The notes below the pieces were generated by a model. It was not told where the DNA came from. It made no database searches and saw nothing but the letters and a program-made list of their open reading frames with translations. Positions 27,971 to 39,590 of a DNA stretch of 64,000 bases are shown here, piece after piece (the stretch's first letter is position 1; each line of letters opens with the position of its first letter). The stretch covers positions 111,456,941 to 111,520,940 of the forward strand of contig NC_060246.1 in the NCBI RefSeq assembly GCF_921293095.1, given 5' to 3'. Position numbers and translations under genes: made by a program. Origin of the DNA: Ischnura elegans. Its lineage: Eukaryota; Arthropoda; Insecta; Odonata; Coenagrionidae.

Positions 27971-28022
27971 ATCCCCATAGTTACGCCCCTGCACTCTACG
28001 GCAGTGGCGTAACTATGGGGAT
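27971..28022. repeat. Head-to-head terminal repeats of a MITE family
   Basis: ATCCCCATAGTTACGCCCCTG (27971-27991) is separated by 10 bp from CAGTGGCGTAACTATGGGGAT (28002-28022). These are 21-bp inverted arms with one mismatch. They look like the right end of one element and the left end of another of the same family. Internal similarity between 27690-27790 and 28350-28430 supports two related copies. Confidence 0.5.
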
Positions 28023-28436
28023 AAGGGGATAAATCTCCCCAAAGCATCGGAGAAATAAAAAAAAAATTACGTAAAAATATTGGCTATTTTTGAAATATAA
28101 GAACTGCATCTGCCTGAATTTAAATTTTTAGTGCCATAATGACGTGAGATGCATATTCAGGCATGTCATTTTTCAAAAATTTTCCCGCCCCAGCCCATCT
28201 CATCCCCATCAAAGCATATTCCCGATATTCCCAGTCAAGGTCGGACCTTGTTCCCAGTTCTACTGCTCTACCGAAAGATACCTACCCTAAGTGAAAGGTT
28301 CTTCCTGATCATGTACTTGACAAAAATTCTATAGTGACATTACCAACTTACGAAATTTGACCGGCAACTTCTTCACTTTCTTATTTTAAACTTACTAGAG
28401 AATGGCTGAATGGGGAAGAATTTTTTATGCCATAAC

Positions 28437-28475
28437 CATGGCCTCCTTTATAACGGAGTTATAAAGGAGGCCATG
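28437..28475. repeat. Perfect 18-bp palindrome with 3-base loop
   Basis: CATGGCCTCCTTTATAAC (28437-28454), loop GGA, then its exact reverse complement (28458-28475). It lies inside the second copy of the MITE family above. Perfect arms with so short a loop suggest a recent fold-back duplication. Confidence 0.8.
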
Positions 28476-29707
28476 CCATAACTCATATTAAGTACCTCCC
28501 ATGTACCAATCCTAATAATTAATTGTGATTTTGACTGACTTGACGGTGTCATGGGTGCTCATGAGTCAAAAGTCTCCTCTAGCTCGGCTCATAGGAGGAG
28601 AGCTTTGAGCCAGCGGTAATAACGCATGTCGATGTTTCGGGTTAGGTGCAATAGCTAAGAAGAGTTTTTTCAGCCGCAACGAAACGTGCAATGTCAGACG
28701 AGACAACAGAACCGAAATATACTAATATATGTACTCTATCTGAATGAATGTAAATATCTAACTATGAACTCAAGTAAGACTCAAAAGAATGCCAGGTGAC
28801 GTCGACATCTAGTTACGAGTTTGAAGCAGCTCGTCAGGCTTGCTTTGAATAATGTCAATGCTAACAAACGGATTTCTTTTCCTTGTAAATATATTAATAT
28901 GATATAACATGAAATCACTTCAATGGTTTAAAAATCATGTAAGAGATTCGGGTGTATTAAAATTCGAATATATCGCAGTAATCACGTAAGATTAATCTGG
29001 GAATTTGTAAAATTTCCCTGGAGAAGCTGGAATTATGCATGAAGTTTTCTGCTTTGGCTGGATGCCCTAAATCTGCCGTATTTCAAATATTATGACGGGT
29101 ACCTATTTACAGTGATAATTTTTCATTTTAACGACATCTTTAATAAATTGTTTTCAGATATAAAAACCACTTAAATTTGTCTGAATGTACGAACACTACA
29201 TGGTTGCCTACACGAAATTAGTAGCCTACAATTGATAAATCTCGCCTATGCCGTATTTTATTCGTTTTAACTTCTGCAATTCCATTTATAAGTTACATGT
29301 AAGCATATATATAAGTACATATGTTTATAAGGCATTAAATTATTGCAACACTCACTCCATAACAACAACAACATTGCACTATTTTCTTACCCTCCAAATT
29401 TGTTACTCAACTTTTTTCAGTTTCGAAATCTGCCACTTGACAGTGATGGCACTACTTGCAATAAGAGCAGGAAAGAGCGAAAGAGCCGTTTAGAGCGTAA
29501 GAGCGCAAGAGCGTAGAGTGCACCCTATGGATTGGAACACGGCCAGAGTCGACATTCTTCCAGCATTACTCCATGATAATTTTTTCGAATCGTATTTGCG
29601 CAGACATGCGCAGTAGCGAATGCGGCTGCCCGCCAATATCAACATCAATCAACATCAAGGGGACTCAATTACTATTGTAATATTCGTGATCAACATTATA
29701 AACGGAA

Positions 29708-30342
29708 ATGGCAAAGTCAGAGCGGATGGCTAAGCAGAAGCAGGAAATGTTGTGCAATTTGGTGGTCAAGTACAAGTACGTAATTGAGTGTAAGCGTTCG
29801 GGTGCAGAGTCCGTTTCAAGCAAGGCAAGATGTTGGCAGATAATAATAACTGATGAGTTTAATAATCATGGATGTTTTTAGCCAGGTAAGTCGACATCGT
29901 GTAGAATGATATAATAATAATCGAATAGTCTTTGCTATATAACGATTTCTACGAGATCGGTACTGGAATAGATCTGTAAATCAGTCCAACTGTCTTATCT
30001 TATGATGTATTTTTGTTTTATTTTATTCGTTTAATTTATGAGTTGTTTTTACTTAGCCGTTATATCTTTCACGAAATGTTTCTTTGTATTCCATGTAATT
30101 AGCGCAACTGTAGACAGTTGAGGAAGGCATGGGGCAATATAAAAATGAGGAGGAAAATGGTGCTAGCAGAGGAAGCACGGCGTCAGATGGGTACGTGTGG
30201 AGGACCTTGCCCATCCACGTCAAAAGAGGACACCATTCCAGAGTTGGAAGTCGAAATTTGTCATCAGGTGTTTTCCTCAGAACATCCAAATTGGAGAAGG
30301 ATTAGCCTTAGAATTTTTTATTCTCATACTCCTAACATTTGA
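29708..30342 (+). pseudogene. Myb/SANT-like DNA-binding domain gene, two exons, one-base frameshift
   Basis: Exon 1 (29708-29885) encodes MAKSERMAKQKQEML, then LVVKYKYVIECKRSGAES and KARCWQIIITDEFN. These are the first helices of the Myb/SANT-like (zeste/FSBP type) domain. It ends at a strong CAG|GTAAGT donor. Exon 2 (from 30103, after TTAG) continues with QLRKAWGNIKMRRK and a GTCGGPCPSTS turn, the usual end of this domain. Exon 1 is 178 bases long although exon 2 begins in phase 0. Reading through gives a TAG just before the donor. Removing one T from a run of five would restore GCFSQ joined to RNCRQLRK. Exon 2 may end at 30267 (CAG|GTGTTT) or run to the stop at 30342. It could be a decayed gene, a sequencing error, or a transposon-associated Myb gene; no transposase lies beside it. 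Confidence 0.7.
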
Positions 30343-30344
30343 AC

Positions 30345-31560
30345 TATTGCTCACTGGTGGGACAGTAGTCAAATCATCGTACCATCCATTGCCAATTATA
30401 TGCTTCTTTTAGGAGGTTTTCGCAGTTTCTTTTACCAATAATGTTGTATCTTTCACAAAATGCATGGTCTGAGTCATTTTCCCTCAGTGCAATACTCTTC
30501 CTACTCGGAGTATTATCAAGAATAGTAACCTATGCACCATAAAGCATTAATAAGTCGGGGAATAATTGATCAACAGTCAACATCCTCCAGCCAAAATTTA
30601 AATATACGAAACCATGGAGGCCCTTCTGAGGGGGTGTGGCATTTTTTAGTGTAACCTCCCCCAGAAATTCCTCTAAAAATCCTCTGAACTTATCCACAGA
30701 ACTTCTCCTGCTAAGGATTTTTGCGCAAAGGCCCTTAAACTCAAAGGCTCAGAGATTCTAAATCTCGAAACTCTGCCCTGTGAACCAGCCCAACCTGGAG
30801 ATCAAGACTTACATAGCAAGAATGCTGGAGGGATACCTGCCCTGGAAATCCAGGGAAGTTGGTGCTGAGGCATAAGATTGCAGTCTGGAGTGAGAAGTAC
30901 TCCACTTTGTCCCATCATAACCCTCTCTCCCTCCAAGACCTCATCCTACCAAGTCATTCCCCGCCTTCACTTCCAATGGCTTGCCTGAACCAGTGATCAC
31001 ACCACTATAGCCTGTGTCTCCAACCCAGAAGATAGAGGAGAGGAAACCTGGCGGTACGCTGTTCTCCACCAACCCCTGGTTGGATGACGAGGCGTGTTCC
31101 AGAGTTTCCTGTCAACACGGGCGGTTTGCGGCAAATTGGACTGTGGCCCGTCCGGCGCATGGAAGTACCCCTTCTCTCCTTCGTTATATCTGCCCCTCCA
31201 TGGAGGCATGGAGACAGTGCACTGTGCTTTGTTCCGGCCGCCCTCTTTCTCACAGGCTTTGGTTGTGGTGACATCAGTCAACTTGTGAGAGTGATTCTTG
31301 ACTAATTTTTGATGCTGACAGGCAAAACAGCTTTGTACTTACTTTTCTCATATTGGTTAATTTTCGTTTTGAAGTTATTAGTTACTATCATTGTTGATTA
31401 TTGTAATACATACTTGTGATATTGAAATCTACCATGGAATACTATTTGATTGAACATGACTTGTAATTTTGACGCAATTTTTTCTCTGACTGCTGATTAT
31501 TCTTGTTTTGTGGAGTCTTTCCCTCATCCAGTTAGTGACAGACAACCGGATTTCCCTATG
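30345..31560. other. Intergenic, unassigned repeat-like sequence
   Basis: A moderately GC-rich block at 30600-31300 has overlapping open frames on both strands (up to 94 residues) but nothing recognisable. It may be an old element or a decayed UTR. Confidence 0.35.
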
Positions 31561-31569
31561 TCTGGGCTT

Positions 31570-32260
31570 ATGTTACAAATCTCCAAAATTTAAAAACGTA
31601 CATAACGCCACAGGGGTCTTAGCAAAATGCCAAAACTGCCTCCCATCATCAATGTAACACTTTGCATTGGGCCCAAACCAATGTGTAGAGTTGCTAATGA
31701 CAGTCCTTTGGGAGTGAATACAAGAGAGGAATGAAAATCTACATGTGTTACCAGTGAAAACACCGGATGGGTTATGTTGCGGGTGTAACATTAAAAGACT
31801 AGGGCTGGCAGAGTAAATTCTTATTTCTTCTCTTAAGGCATTTGCAGTGAAGTTTTCTCGGGTTTCACACCGGGACAGGTCCTCCATTTCTCCTTCCAAC
31901 GTTTCGATGAGCAACTCGCCCATCGTCTTCAGGAATCCAATACCAATTCCTCAAAATCTCGGGGTATATATGCATAATACTGAGGTTGAGGGCAGTTCAG
32001 CGTCTCCTGATTGGCTGCCAGTCCCCTCGTATTTTAGGAGGTGGTCCCATATGTGGCTTAAATTATAGCCGCAGTCTCTGTTGATGTTATTTCTGTTTTT
32101 CCTAATCTGAATAATTCTTTTACTACGCGGTCCCAGTATCCATTAGATCGACATAGCAGCTTCGCTTCTTCCCAGTGAATCATATGATTCTCCAGGATGC
32201 TGTGCTCAGCCACTGCCGATTTAGTGAAGGAATGGAATTTTTTAGTCAAATCTCAAGTTG
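31570..32260 (-). mobile_element. Penelope-like element fragment: GIY-YIG end plus hammerhead-like terminal motif
   Basis: On the minus strand, 32249 downward encodes KSAVAEHSILENH and LLCRSNGYWDRVVKE. After a frame change it reads NINRDCGYNLSHIWDHLL. These are the conserved C-terminal blocks of the Penelope GIY-YIG endonuclease. Below it, around 31900-31940, is CTGAAGACGATGGGC...CATCGAAACG, a hammerhead-type CUGANGA/GAAAC core with a short stem between, as found in Penelope terminal repeats. Frameshifts and stops show the element is dead. The reverse transcriptase part is not recognisable upstream. Confidence 0.65.
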
Positions 32261-32477
32261 CATGAGTACAGCATCACAGTCAGCTCCTAAAGCAAATACT
32301 TTTAACGTGCAAGCTTTGAATTGTTTTAACTCATACTACCTCTTTTTTGCCTCTTAGCATCAGTGATGGAAAAAAATTTCTTTACAAAATTTGCAACAAG
32401 TATTTCTGTCACAGCAGAACCTCCTTAAGGAACATGGAATTTTTACACCCTGAGTGCACTTGAGGGGTGCATGGTGT

Positions 32478-32526
32478 GAAGAGTGCTTGGTTGCTGATCA
32501 AAGATTTGTTGGTTCAAACCCTGGTG
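32478..32526 (+). mobile_element. tRNA-derived SINE head (candidate)
   Basis: GGTTCAAACCC at 32511-32521 is an exact Pol III B box, with CCTGG after it. The upstream TGCTTGGTTGCTGATC is only loosely A-box-like. No cloverleaf forms. Confidence 0.35.
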
Positions 32527-33299
32527 AAGCCTTTGGACAGCGGAAAGTAAAATTCTCAATTCTTCCATAGTCTGAATGTGTGAAATTTGCTCAACATAAA
32601 GTTTTACTCGTGGCAAGTCAATGTTTATTCCCCAACTAACATGGTCACGCATGCAATTGTGGTAGCACTTGCAATTACCGGAGTACATGTTTGAAAAAAA
32701 TTCACCCCTTGCCATACATCCTGGAAATAACTTGCATGACATCGTGTATATGTACCTATGCCTTTCAACCTCTAAGTAACCAGCTTCAGCAGGGTCACTA
32801 ACACTTCCCTGGGTCACTTAGTGGGGATTATCCTAACTCCTTTTTTAACGAGGACTCTCATTCATTGTTTTGGTACCAGATCTGAGGTACCTATGGTTCA
32901 AGTTTTTCCTTAAACAAGTATATGTGAGTACGTATATGTACAATTGGCTATGCTCTGTTCTGTCAGTTTCTTTCTCCTTATACTCCCCCTCCTCCATTAG
33001 CAGAGCCCACCTAGTTAATCCAGGCGTTTAATAAAGAGCATTCACCTCCACTTGTTTTAACCCTGCTTCCTCACCCACAAAGATGTTTGGGACCATAATA
33101 TTAATCATAATTCCATTAATTAGACATTAAGTAAATACAATTTGCAATAGTTCTCATCAAAAGAATCTCATTAAAATCAATAAAATTGAATTTTACAAAA
33201 TCACATGGAATAATGGTAGAATATAGTAAAAAATGGCGACTCAAATGTTCTCAAACTCATAAAATTCCTTTTAAGAATGAAAAGCTTTTTGTGAGAATT

Positions 33300-33500
33300 T
33301 GGCAAGGATTACATCTCTGAATTTTTGCAATTGCAAATCCTTCCTGCACATTCTACACCTTTTATTCTTATAATTAATTTTAAACTGTCCCAGTCTTTGA
33401 CCAGGTAACAGTGTGGGACATCTAGGGAATCCTCATCCCTGGTGAAATGGTATTGTATGTTCCTTCTTGTCTCAAGGGAACTTGAAAGTGAAGAGAAGGG
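33300..33500 (-). mobile_element. Decayed C-terminal end of a non-LTR retrotransposon
   Basis: Minus-strand reading gives RNIQYHFTRDEDSLDVPHCYL and a following KNSEM. This resembles the SLDVPHCRL...LWNSLP region near the end of many LINE reverse transcriptases. Only about 50 residues are visible, so the family cannot be named. Confidence 0.35.
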
Positions 33501-33790
33501 GGAGGTGGATAGCAGGCTTAAGTGCTGATGTGAGACAAAAACATTAGTTTGTGTGGTAGGCAAAGGGAAGAAGGTCATTTTTAGGGGTGGGCTCAGTGTA
33601 AAGAATTTTCAGAAATCAAGCATCATGTATTTTATTTTAAATTAATGGAAATGGCTGAATGAAGAACTTTTTTTTCTCATATTAATTTATCTTTCTCATG
33701 CACCTATTGAATTCTTTTAATAAGTGATTTTGGGTTTGAGTGAATGACCTCATTACCACCAGTAATGGGAGTAGAGAACCTCTATATAAA

Positions 33791-34138
33791 GTCTGAATCA
33801 CACGATCATATTTTTCTTCATTTTCAAGTGATCACTCAGAATTGATGGTTGGGCACAATTGTTTTCTGCGATCACTCCAATGATGAGGATTCCCATCACT
33901 TTTTTCATCACTCGGCTGGTCACTGAAACCCCAAATCAGAATGAATGCCTGTATGGAGCGATTTCAGCACAATGTTTGACAATCGTGCGAATGACATGGT
34001 GCTGTGATATTGGAAATGATGCGAGAAGCGACGGCTCAAGGGATCGTATGATTCAGAAAAATGATCACTCGAGCGATCACTTTTTCCTGAAAAGTGATCA
34101 CTCAAGAGGGATGAAACAAACGATCTTATGATTCAGGC
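33791..34138. mobile_element. 348-bp MITE with internal GATCACT repeats
   Basis: The ends GTCTGAATCACACGATC and GATCTTATGATTCAGGC form imperfect inverted repeats, flanked on both sides by TAAA (33787-33790 and 34139-34142), a likely target duplication. GATCACT occurs many times in both orientations inside, suggesting transposase-binding subterminal repeats. No ORF. Confidence 0.6.
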
Positions 34139-34657
34139 TAAAATGCAGGAGAGTTTCCATTGTTATCCGATTTAATGGGTTGGGAGGGTATGATCAATGT
34201 TTCACTTTAAAATATCCAGTAGCTCTATCGAGCGTAATTTCATTGATTCATTCAGACAGTTGATTAGTTGGAGCCATTTCAGAATAAAATGATGTGGCGA
34301 TCAGGAATGGATGGAGGTCATTGTGTGTGTGTGGGGGGGCAGTTCACTACCCTCTGCAACACCTTGTTATTAACAAATGTGTACCTAATTAAGTGTCTGG
34401 AGTCCCATGTGTTTAGAGAAGTGGCTTTTAGATATTCATCAATTATTTTCAAACATTGTTTATTGAACTGATGAAATAAAAACTTCCATTGGAGAGCCAT
34501 CTTGAAGATTGTGACTACGTAGATTTCCGCAGTGTTCAGGTTCCAATTTCTCCATGTTTCCGGTGCGCCGACGCGGTTGCACGCGGACTGAGAAATTATA
34601 AGAAAGGGGGGTGCCCCCCTATTTAGTGGATGGGAAGAACTTCAAAGGAAGCCCTCA

Positions 34658-35324
34658 AATAGGGTGGTTTCCTATTATTTTTTTATTGCCTAAATCGAAA
34701 GATTATTACTACTGGAGAACGTATTTCACGCTTCTAGATTTTTAAATGATGATATCTATTTTTCGCAATTGAATGAAAAGTGAAAATTTTCAAGCGCGCA
34801 AAACCGCGACAGCTAGGTATGAATGCTGGTAAAACTCCGTCTGACGTCGTTCTGGCTCCCGCTGCCACAAGTGAGGTGACCTTGGGGCGAGGCTTTGAGC
34901 ACTGAAACGACACAGGATGCTAGCAGGTAGCAGAGTACCCTGCTAGCTGGTAGCGCTTGGCTTAAATAAGGATTATTAATACCTTATTAAACAAAGAAAA
35001 CTTTCCGACCTTAGCCAGTTCTAATAGGTGATTATTAAGACATGTTTCCCTGAGCTCTGTGCCTCATGCATGCATTGGTAATCTCAGACAATGTAAAACT
35101 CCTATATACTCATATAGAAACTAGGTCCCTGTGACGTCACGTGGAGTGGTATCGCATGGGCGCCAATCTGGCCTTTTTCAAATGAGGATAAAATTGACTA
35201 TTGCCATTTGTCTAAACTGGTATTTCTAAAACCAAATAATTTGTATATTATGAATGCACTAATGGTGGGTAACGAATCGCAATCAATGCCTTTCATTTTC
35301 TTTGATGAAGGAAACTACCCTATT
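34658..35324. mobile_element. 0.67 kb TIR element, copy B (inverted relative to copy A)
   Basis: It starts AATAGGGTGGTTTCCT and ends GGAAACTACCCTATT. Reverse-complementing it aligns with 25444-26111; for example GGTGGGTAACGAATCGCAAT is shared. No clear target-site duplication is seen for either copy. Confidence 0.7.
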
Positions 35325-35840
35325 ACTGGTATAGGACAGGCTTTCACGGTAAGGTCAAAGTTGAGTCTTCCACTTCAACAACAATGAAAGTCAGATTGGT
35401 ATGATAACTAAATTAATTAACAGGGTATTGAACAGTGGGCCTTCAGCTTCACGAGGTGAACAGGAGATTTAAGGTCAAGTGGTTTTCTAAAGCCCTGGCT
35501 CAAGGGTTCTGTTTGTTTTAGAACAATCTTGCGAGCTATTGTTATGCTCTGGAGACTCAAATTTCAGAGTTGCTTTGCTGAACCTGCAGGTATTAATTGA
35601 TTATTCAGCACACCAGTTCCTTCATTTAATATGAACTGGCAAGCTGGAACTAAAATAGACTGAACTGATGCACCAGAAAACCACCAATCATTTATACTCT
35701 TCAACTCCAATTATTAAAAGGTGCATATTCAGTTGCAAAAAAAAACCGGTCATGCACATTTCCATATAGCTTTCATTTCAATCATAACTTGGTGCATTAA
35801 AGAGCAAAAATTCAACAGATGAAAAATCATTTTCACTGAC

Positions 35841-35901
35841 CATAATTCGAACCTGATCTCCTGAATTTTTATCCAGTGTTCTTACAATTGAACTGCCACA
35901 G
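35841..35901 (-). mobile_element. tRNA-derived SINE head
   Basis: On the minus strand TGGCAGTTCAATTGTAAG (A box) is followed at tRNA-like distance by GGTTCGAATTA (B box, last two bases changed). This is a good tRNA half with no intact acceptor stem, so a SINE rather than a tRNA gene. The sequence upstream (35930-36035) is shared with 49550-49630. Confidence 0.5.
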
Positions 35902-37880
35902 TATCTTCTTCTCAGTGGAATTTTGTTGGCTACAAAAGAACTGGCCCCCATATCTTGAATGCATGAAAATTCACCCTGCCCAATTACCTGTGGCTATGAC
36001 TGGAGTGAGCTCTGCCCTCACTAAACTTAGAGCTAAATCACTAAGTGCGTGATAATTATTCATGGCCAAGACAAAAAATTTTGTTCCAGAGCAACTATAA
36101 TCATGACATGATGTCAAGAGCAAAGATGTCATGTGAAAATTTATTAATCATCTTCAAAGATAAAGTTTTATCTTCTAATTGTGAGCAAATAACATCTGCT
36201 GAGTGAATTCCAAAATATTTATCATTCATTCCATAATGAGTTTTTATTGTATTAGCACTGATCACGATACAACAAATACCACCGGGTGACAAAAAATTGA
36301 ATTAGTTCCACGAAGTTTGTTATAAAGAGGTTTGACTGTAGTACGGACCTTCCACCTTTAGCATGTATTTACAAGAGAAAAAAATGCTGGTCAAGAAATT
36401 TCTATTCAGTTCAAAGAGGAAAAATGACGGCAGTATTGAACATCAATGAATTTCATTTGAGACAAATACCACAGGTATATGTGGAAATAAAGAATATGAC
36501 CATGGTGAAGCAGCAGGGCAGCCAGCACCACACAAAATGCATGTTTAAAGATAAACTTGTGATGCTTCACAATCTTTTAATAAACAAAAACCTGGGCTCC
36601 TGCGCCATTTTCTAAATGTGGCCTACCTATGGCCCCAACCGCTGGGATCCTCTGGAAAATCCAGGTGGGTTTTTACGGTTGTTTCAAGATACCCAAGTTC
36701 AAAGTCCTTGACTTTACCCAAACAAAAATCTTCATTTCCCCTGACTCAATAACACCCTCCATTCAATCAAGGCAAAGTACACAAATTTTCCTGGGATTTC
36801 CATATTTTCCTGAGAAATCACTTGGTTTTCCAGAGTGCCATTAAGTCCTAAGCATTAACATTTTAGGGAAAATATGTACTGCTTCTGGAGTATAACAGAC
36901 TCACCACAGCACAGCTCATACAAGGAAAAAAAAAATGACACTGGAATCATCACATTATCCTGATCTTTACAAATATTACTATGGTAGACACTTTACTATC
37001 TCCTCCAAAAGATTCATACCTTAAATATTGTCAACATGACAGTGAATTTCATTCCTAGAAGTACCCCAGATAGAAACAGCAGTGACCTAGAACTGAAATC
37101 CAATGAACTAAGAGTCCTACGAAGTAGTTTCCAAATTTAACCTGTAAGTATGAGACTAATACGAAGGAAGCAACTATTCAAACCGAAAATTCTTTTCATG
37201 GAAAATTATTGGAAGAGGTCCATCCATTGAGAGATTTCCATTTATGTGAAAATGCTCTAATGATTTTTTTCCTTTGCTTTGAGTGCATCACCAGAAATCA
37301 ACATATTGGGCTGCCTGCAGCGTCCGGCAAAAACAATTTTTTAGGACACTCATTGAATTCCACAGGTTTTTATTAAAGATCAAAATTTCCCTTGTAATCC
37401 AGGTTTTCAAGGTTCGCAGACAACCTGGGTAAATAGAAGTCGAAAAAACAAAGCCCTCAGCCAGCTAAGCAAAGCAGACCTTTTTATTCTCATGTTATGG
37501 CAATATTATTCCCTGATGCCAAGGACAAGATTTCCTGGCTTGACATGTTCCACTGACCCATTTCAGATCCTCTGACTTTACCCTGATAATCTTGACCTTC
37601 AGCAACTAAGTTTTTGCTAATGTCAAGTACGACATATGTTTCTAATGACAAAAATGTCAAAATTTTCCATTAAGATACATCAGAAATATGTCATATTTGC
37701 TGCACTGTAAATGGTGGAAAAATTTAGTTTCCGTCATCTTAGGCCAGACGATGAAAGCGGGATGACTTTTAAAGCCACTTTCATAGCAAGTAAATAGAAT
37801 AATTACAGAATCCAGGAAATAATTTTCCCTGAACATAAACATTTCTGCAAACTCATGGAAATCCATTTTCCATGTTTTAA

Positions 37881-38118
37881 GGCCTGTTCACACAATACAT
37901 TAATGCACATAGGTAAATGTCTAATTGTGTGATTGAACGACAGTGGACTACAATGGAACAAGTACAAATGTATTAGGTAATCAAATAAGAACAGGTTTCA
38001 TTTTCTGTCCATGCACTCGCACAGGTTGGGTGGTTACAAGGAGGATCGTGGCATTCATTCTCGTATTCATGCATTAAGATATTAACTTGTGCATGTTAAT
38101 ATACTGTTTAAACAGGCT
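37881..38118. mobile_element. Harbinger-like MITE, copy 1
   Basis: It begins GGCCTGTTCACACAATACATTA and ends TTAATATACTGTTTAAACAGG. It shares both ends and internal blocks (for example CGCACAGGTTGGGTGGT) with the copy at 38764-38987. More diverged; its target duplication is not clear. Confidence 0.6.
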
Positions 38119-38334
38119 GTAAGTTGGTAGAAAAAAGGTTTTCTTATAAATGCACAGGAAACACTAATTATCTTTGGATAAGATATGTGAGGTGGAAGGT
38201 GAGTCAAATCGATAAATCATGATTGTATTACATTCACCTCTGAGGTAAGTATGGGAATGATTAAAAGGTAGTGGTGGAAAATTAGTAGTAAGCATAAATA
38301 AGGTCAGATAATACCTGGGGGAAAAAATTCTCCT

Positions 38335-38400
38335 GGACTGGGAATTGAGTCACAGGCCTTCATTTTTTGTGGCCACAATGCAGGCCACTAACCAGGTTCC
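38335..38400 (-). mobile_element. tRNA-derived SINE head
   Basis: The minus strand has TGGTTAGTGG (A box, 38394-38385) and GACTCAATTCC (B-box-like, 38351-38341). Pairing for a full cloverleaf is absent. The tRNA parent differs from that of the other SINE heads here. Confidence 0.45.
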
Positions 38401-38763
38401 TGCATTTCCGAATTATAGGAGATATTTTACTGACTTTGAAGCACAACTTAGCTGATACTCAGCCAAGTGAAAATGATGGACTTAGTTCTTACTAAGATGA
38501 ACTCCTCCTGGAAGAAGTTAACTTAGATATGAAGACTTTCAAGTATGAAGAAACACTAAAACCTATCAGGGAAGTGCCATTAGTAGCAAAATTGAAAAAC
38601 CTTGTCGTAATAAACTGAAAATTAGTGTCACATCTGAACTACGGACTTATAGCCAAAAGGAAATAAGTAGTCAAACAGGAGAAGAAAAAAATACGAGGGA
38701 GCGCCATTTGTGAAAATGCAATATTTTAGGGTGCATGTTGGTGTCCTCCATCATGAGATCTAA

Positions 38764-38987
38764 AGGCCTGTTTACACGACACATTAACACGTACGAGTTA
38801 ATGTCTGTTTGCATGAATGATTTTTGTGGACCGGAACATATCCAAATCCCTGAACCAAATTAGAACAGGTTCTATTTTCTGTGCATGCATTCGCACAAGT
38901 TGGGTGGTACTACATGGTACATTTTTGCATTTATACATTTACTTAGACATTAACCCGTACATGTTAATGTACCGCATAAACAGGCCT
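38764..38987. mobile_element. Harbinger-like MITE, copy 2
   Basis: About 40-bp inverted ends: AGGCCTGTTTACACG at the left and its counterpart ATAAACAGGCCT at the right, with ACATTAAC/GTTAATGT inside them. TAA flanks both sides (38761-38763 and 38988-38990), the 3-bp target expected of PIF/Harbinger elements. 224 bp, non-coding. Confidence 0.65.
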
Positions 38988-39476
38988 TAAGAAAAGTACT
39001 TATTTTTCATAGCTGAGTCCAGGAAGTAACCACCGAGGATTTACGTTGATGTTGTAACCAGATAATGAAGATGCATTAAGGAAAAAGGTCATCATAATAT
39101 ACAGTAGGTAGTTCATGTTAAAGTTAATAATTAGTCCAAGAGCTAAAAAGCAAGCTCCAAGTTGTACCAAGGGAAATTAGTACAAAGACCTTAAGGAGGT
39201 CTTTTGATGTAAATTTACTGCTTCAACTGACTATTGAAATATAAGACTAAGAGAAGTATAAATTTGTTTTCAATATAAATGAGGTATCTACTCCAATGAC
39301 AAAATACAATGATTTTCAAAGCTTTTGTACGTACAAATACTTCAAGTTAATATAGATAAATACAAACAAAAATCCATTAACATGAAAAGATGATCGTGAC
39401 ATCCTTCCTCGGATAAACTGGATTTTCTAAGCAAAAACGATGTTTTAACATAAGAATTTGAAATTCTTTTAAAACT

Positions 39477-39482
39477 TTTATT
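39477..39482 (-). terminator. Poly(A) signal of ND-PDSW
   Basis: TTTATT on the plus strand reads AATAAA on the minus strand, about 110 bases beyond the stop codon of the complex I subunit gene. It is the only canonical hexamer close enough to end this transcript. Confidence 0.7.
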
Positions 39483-39590
39483 GAATTTTAACAACACTAT
39501 ATACATACGGGCAGTAAACCACTGACAAGAGATAATTTTCTTCGTCTACAAATCTCGATCCCATGACCTTCTACATTAACTTTAAAAAAT

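Noticed and set aside
32443-32817. 124-residue minus-strand frame as a gene
   Set aside because: It overlaps a SINE-like B box, has no recognised domain, and is surrounded by mobile-element debris.
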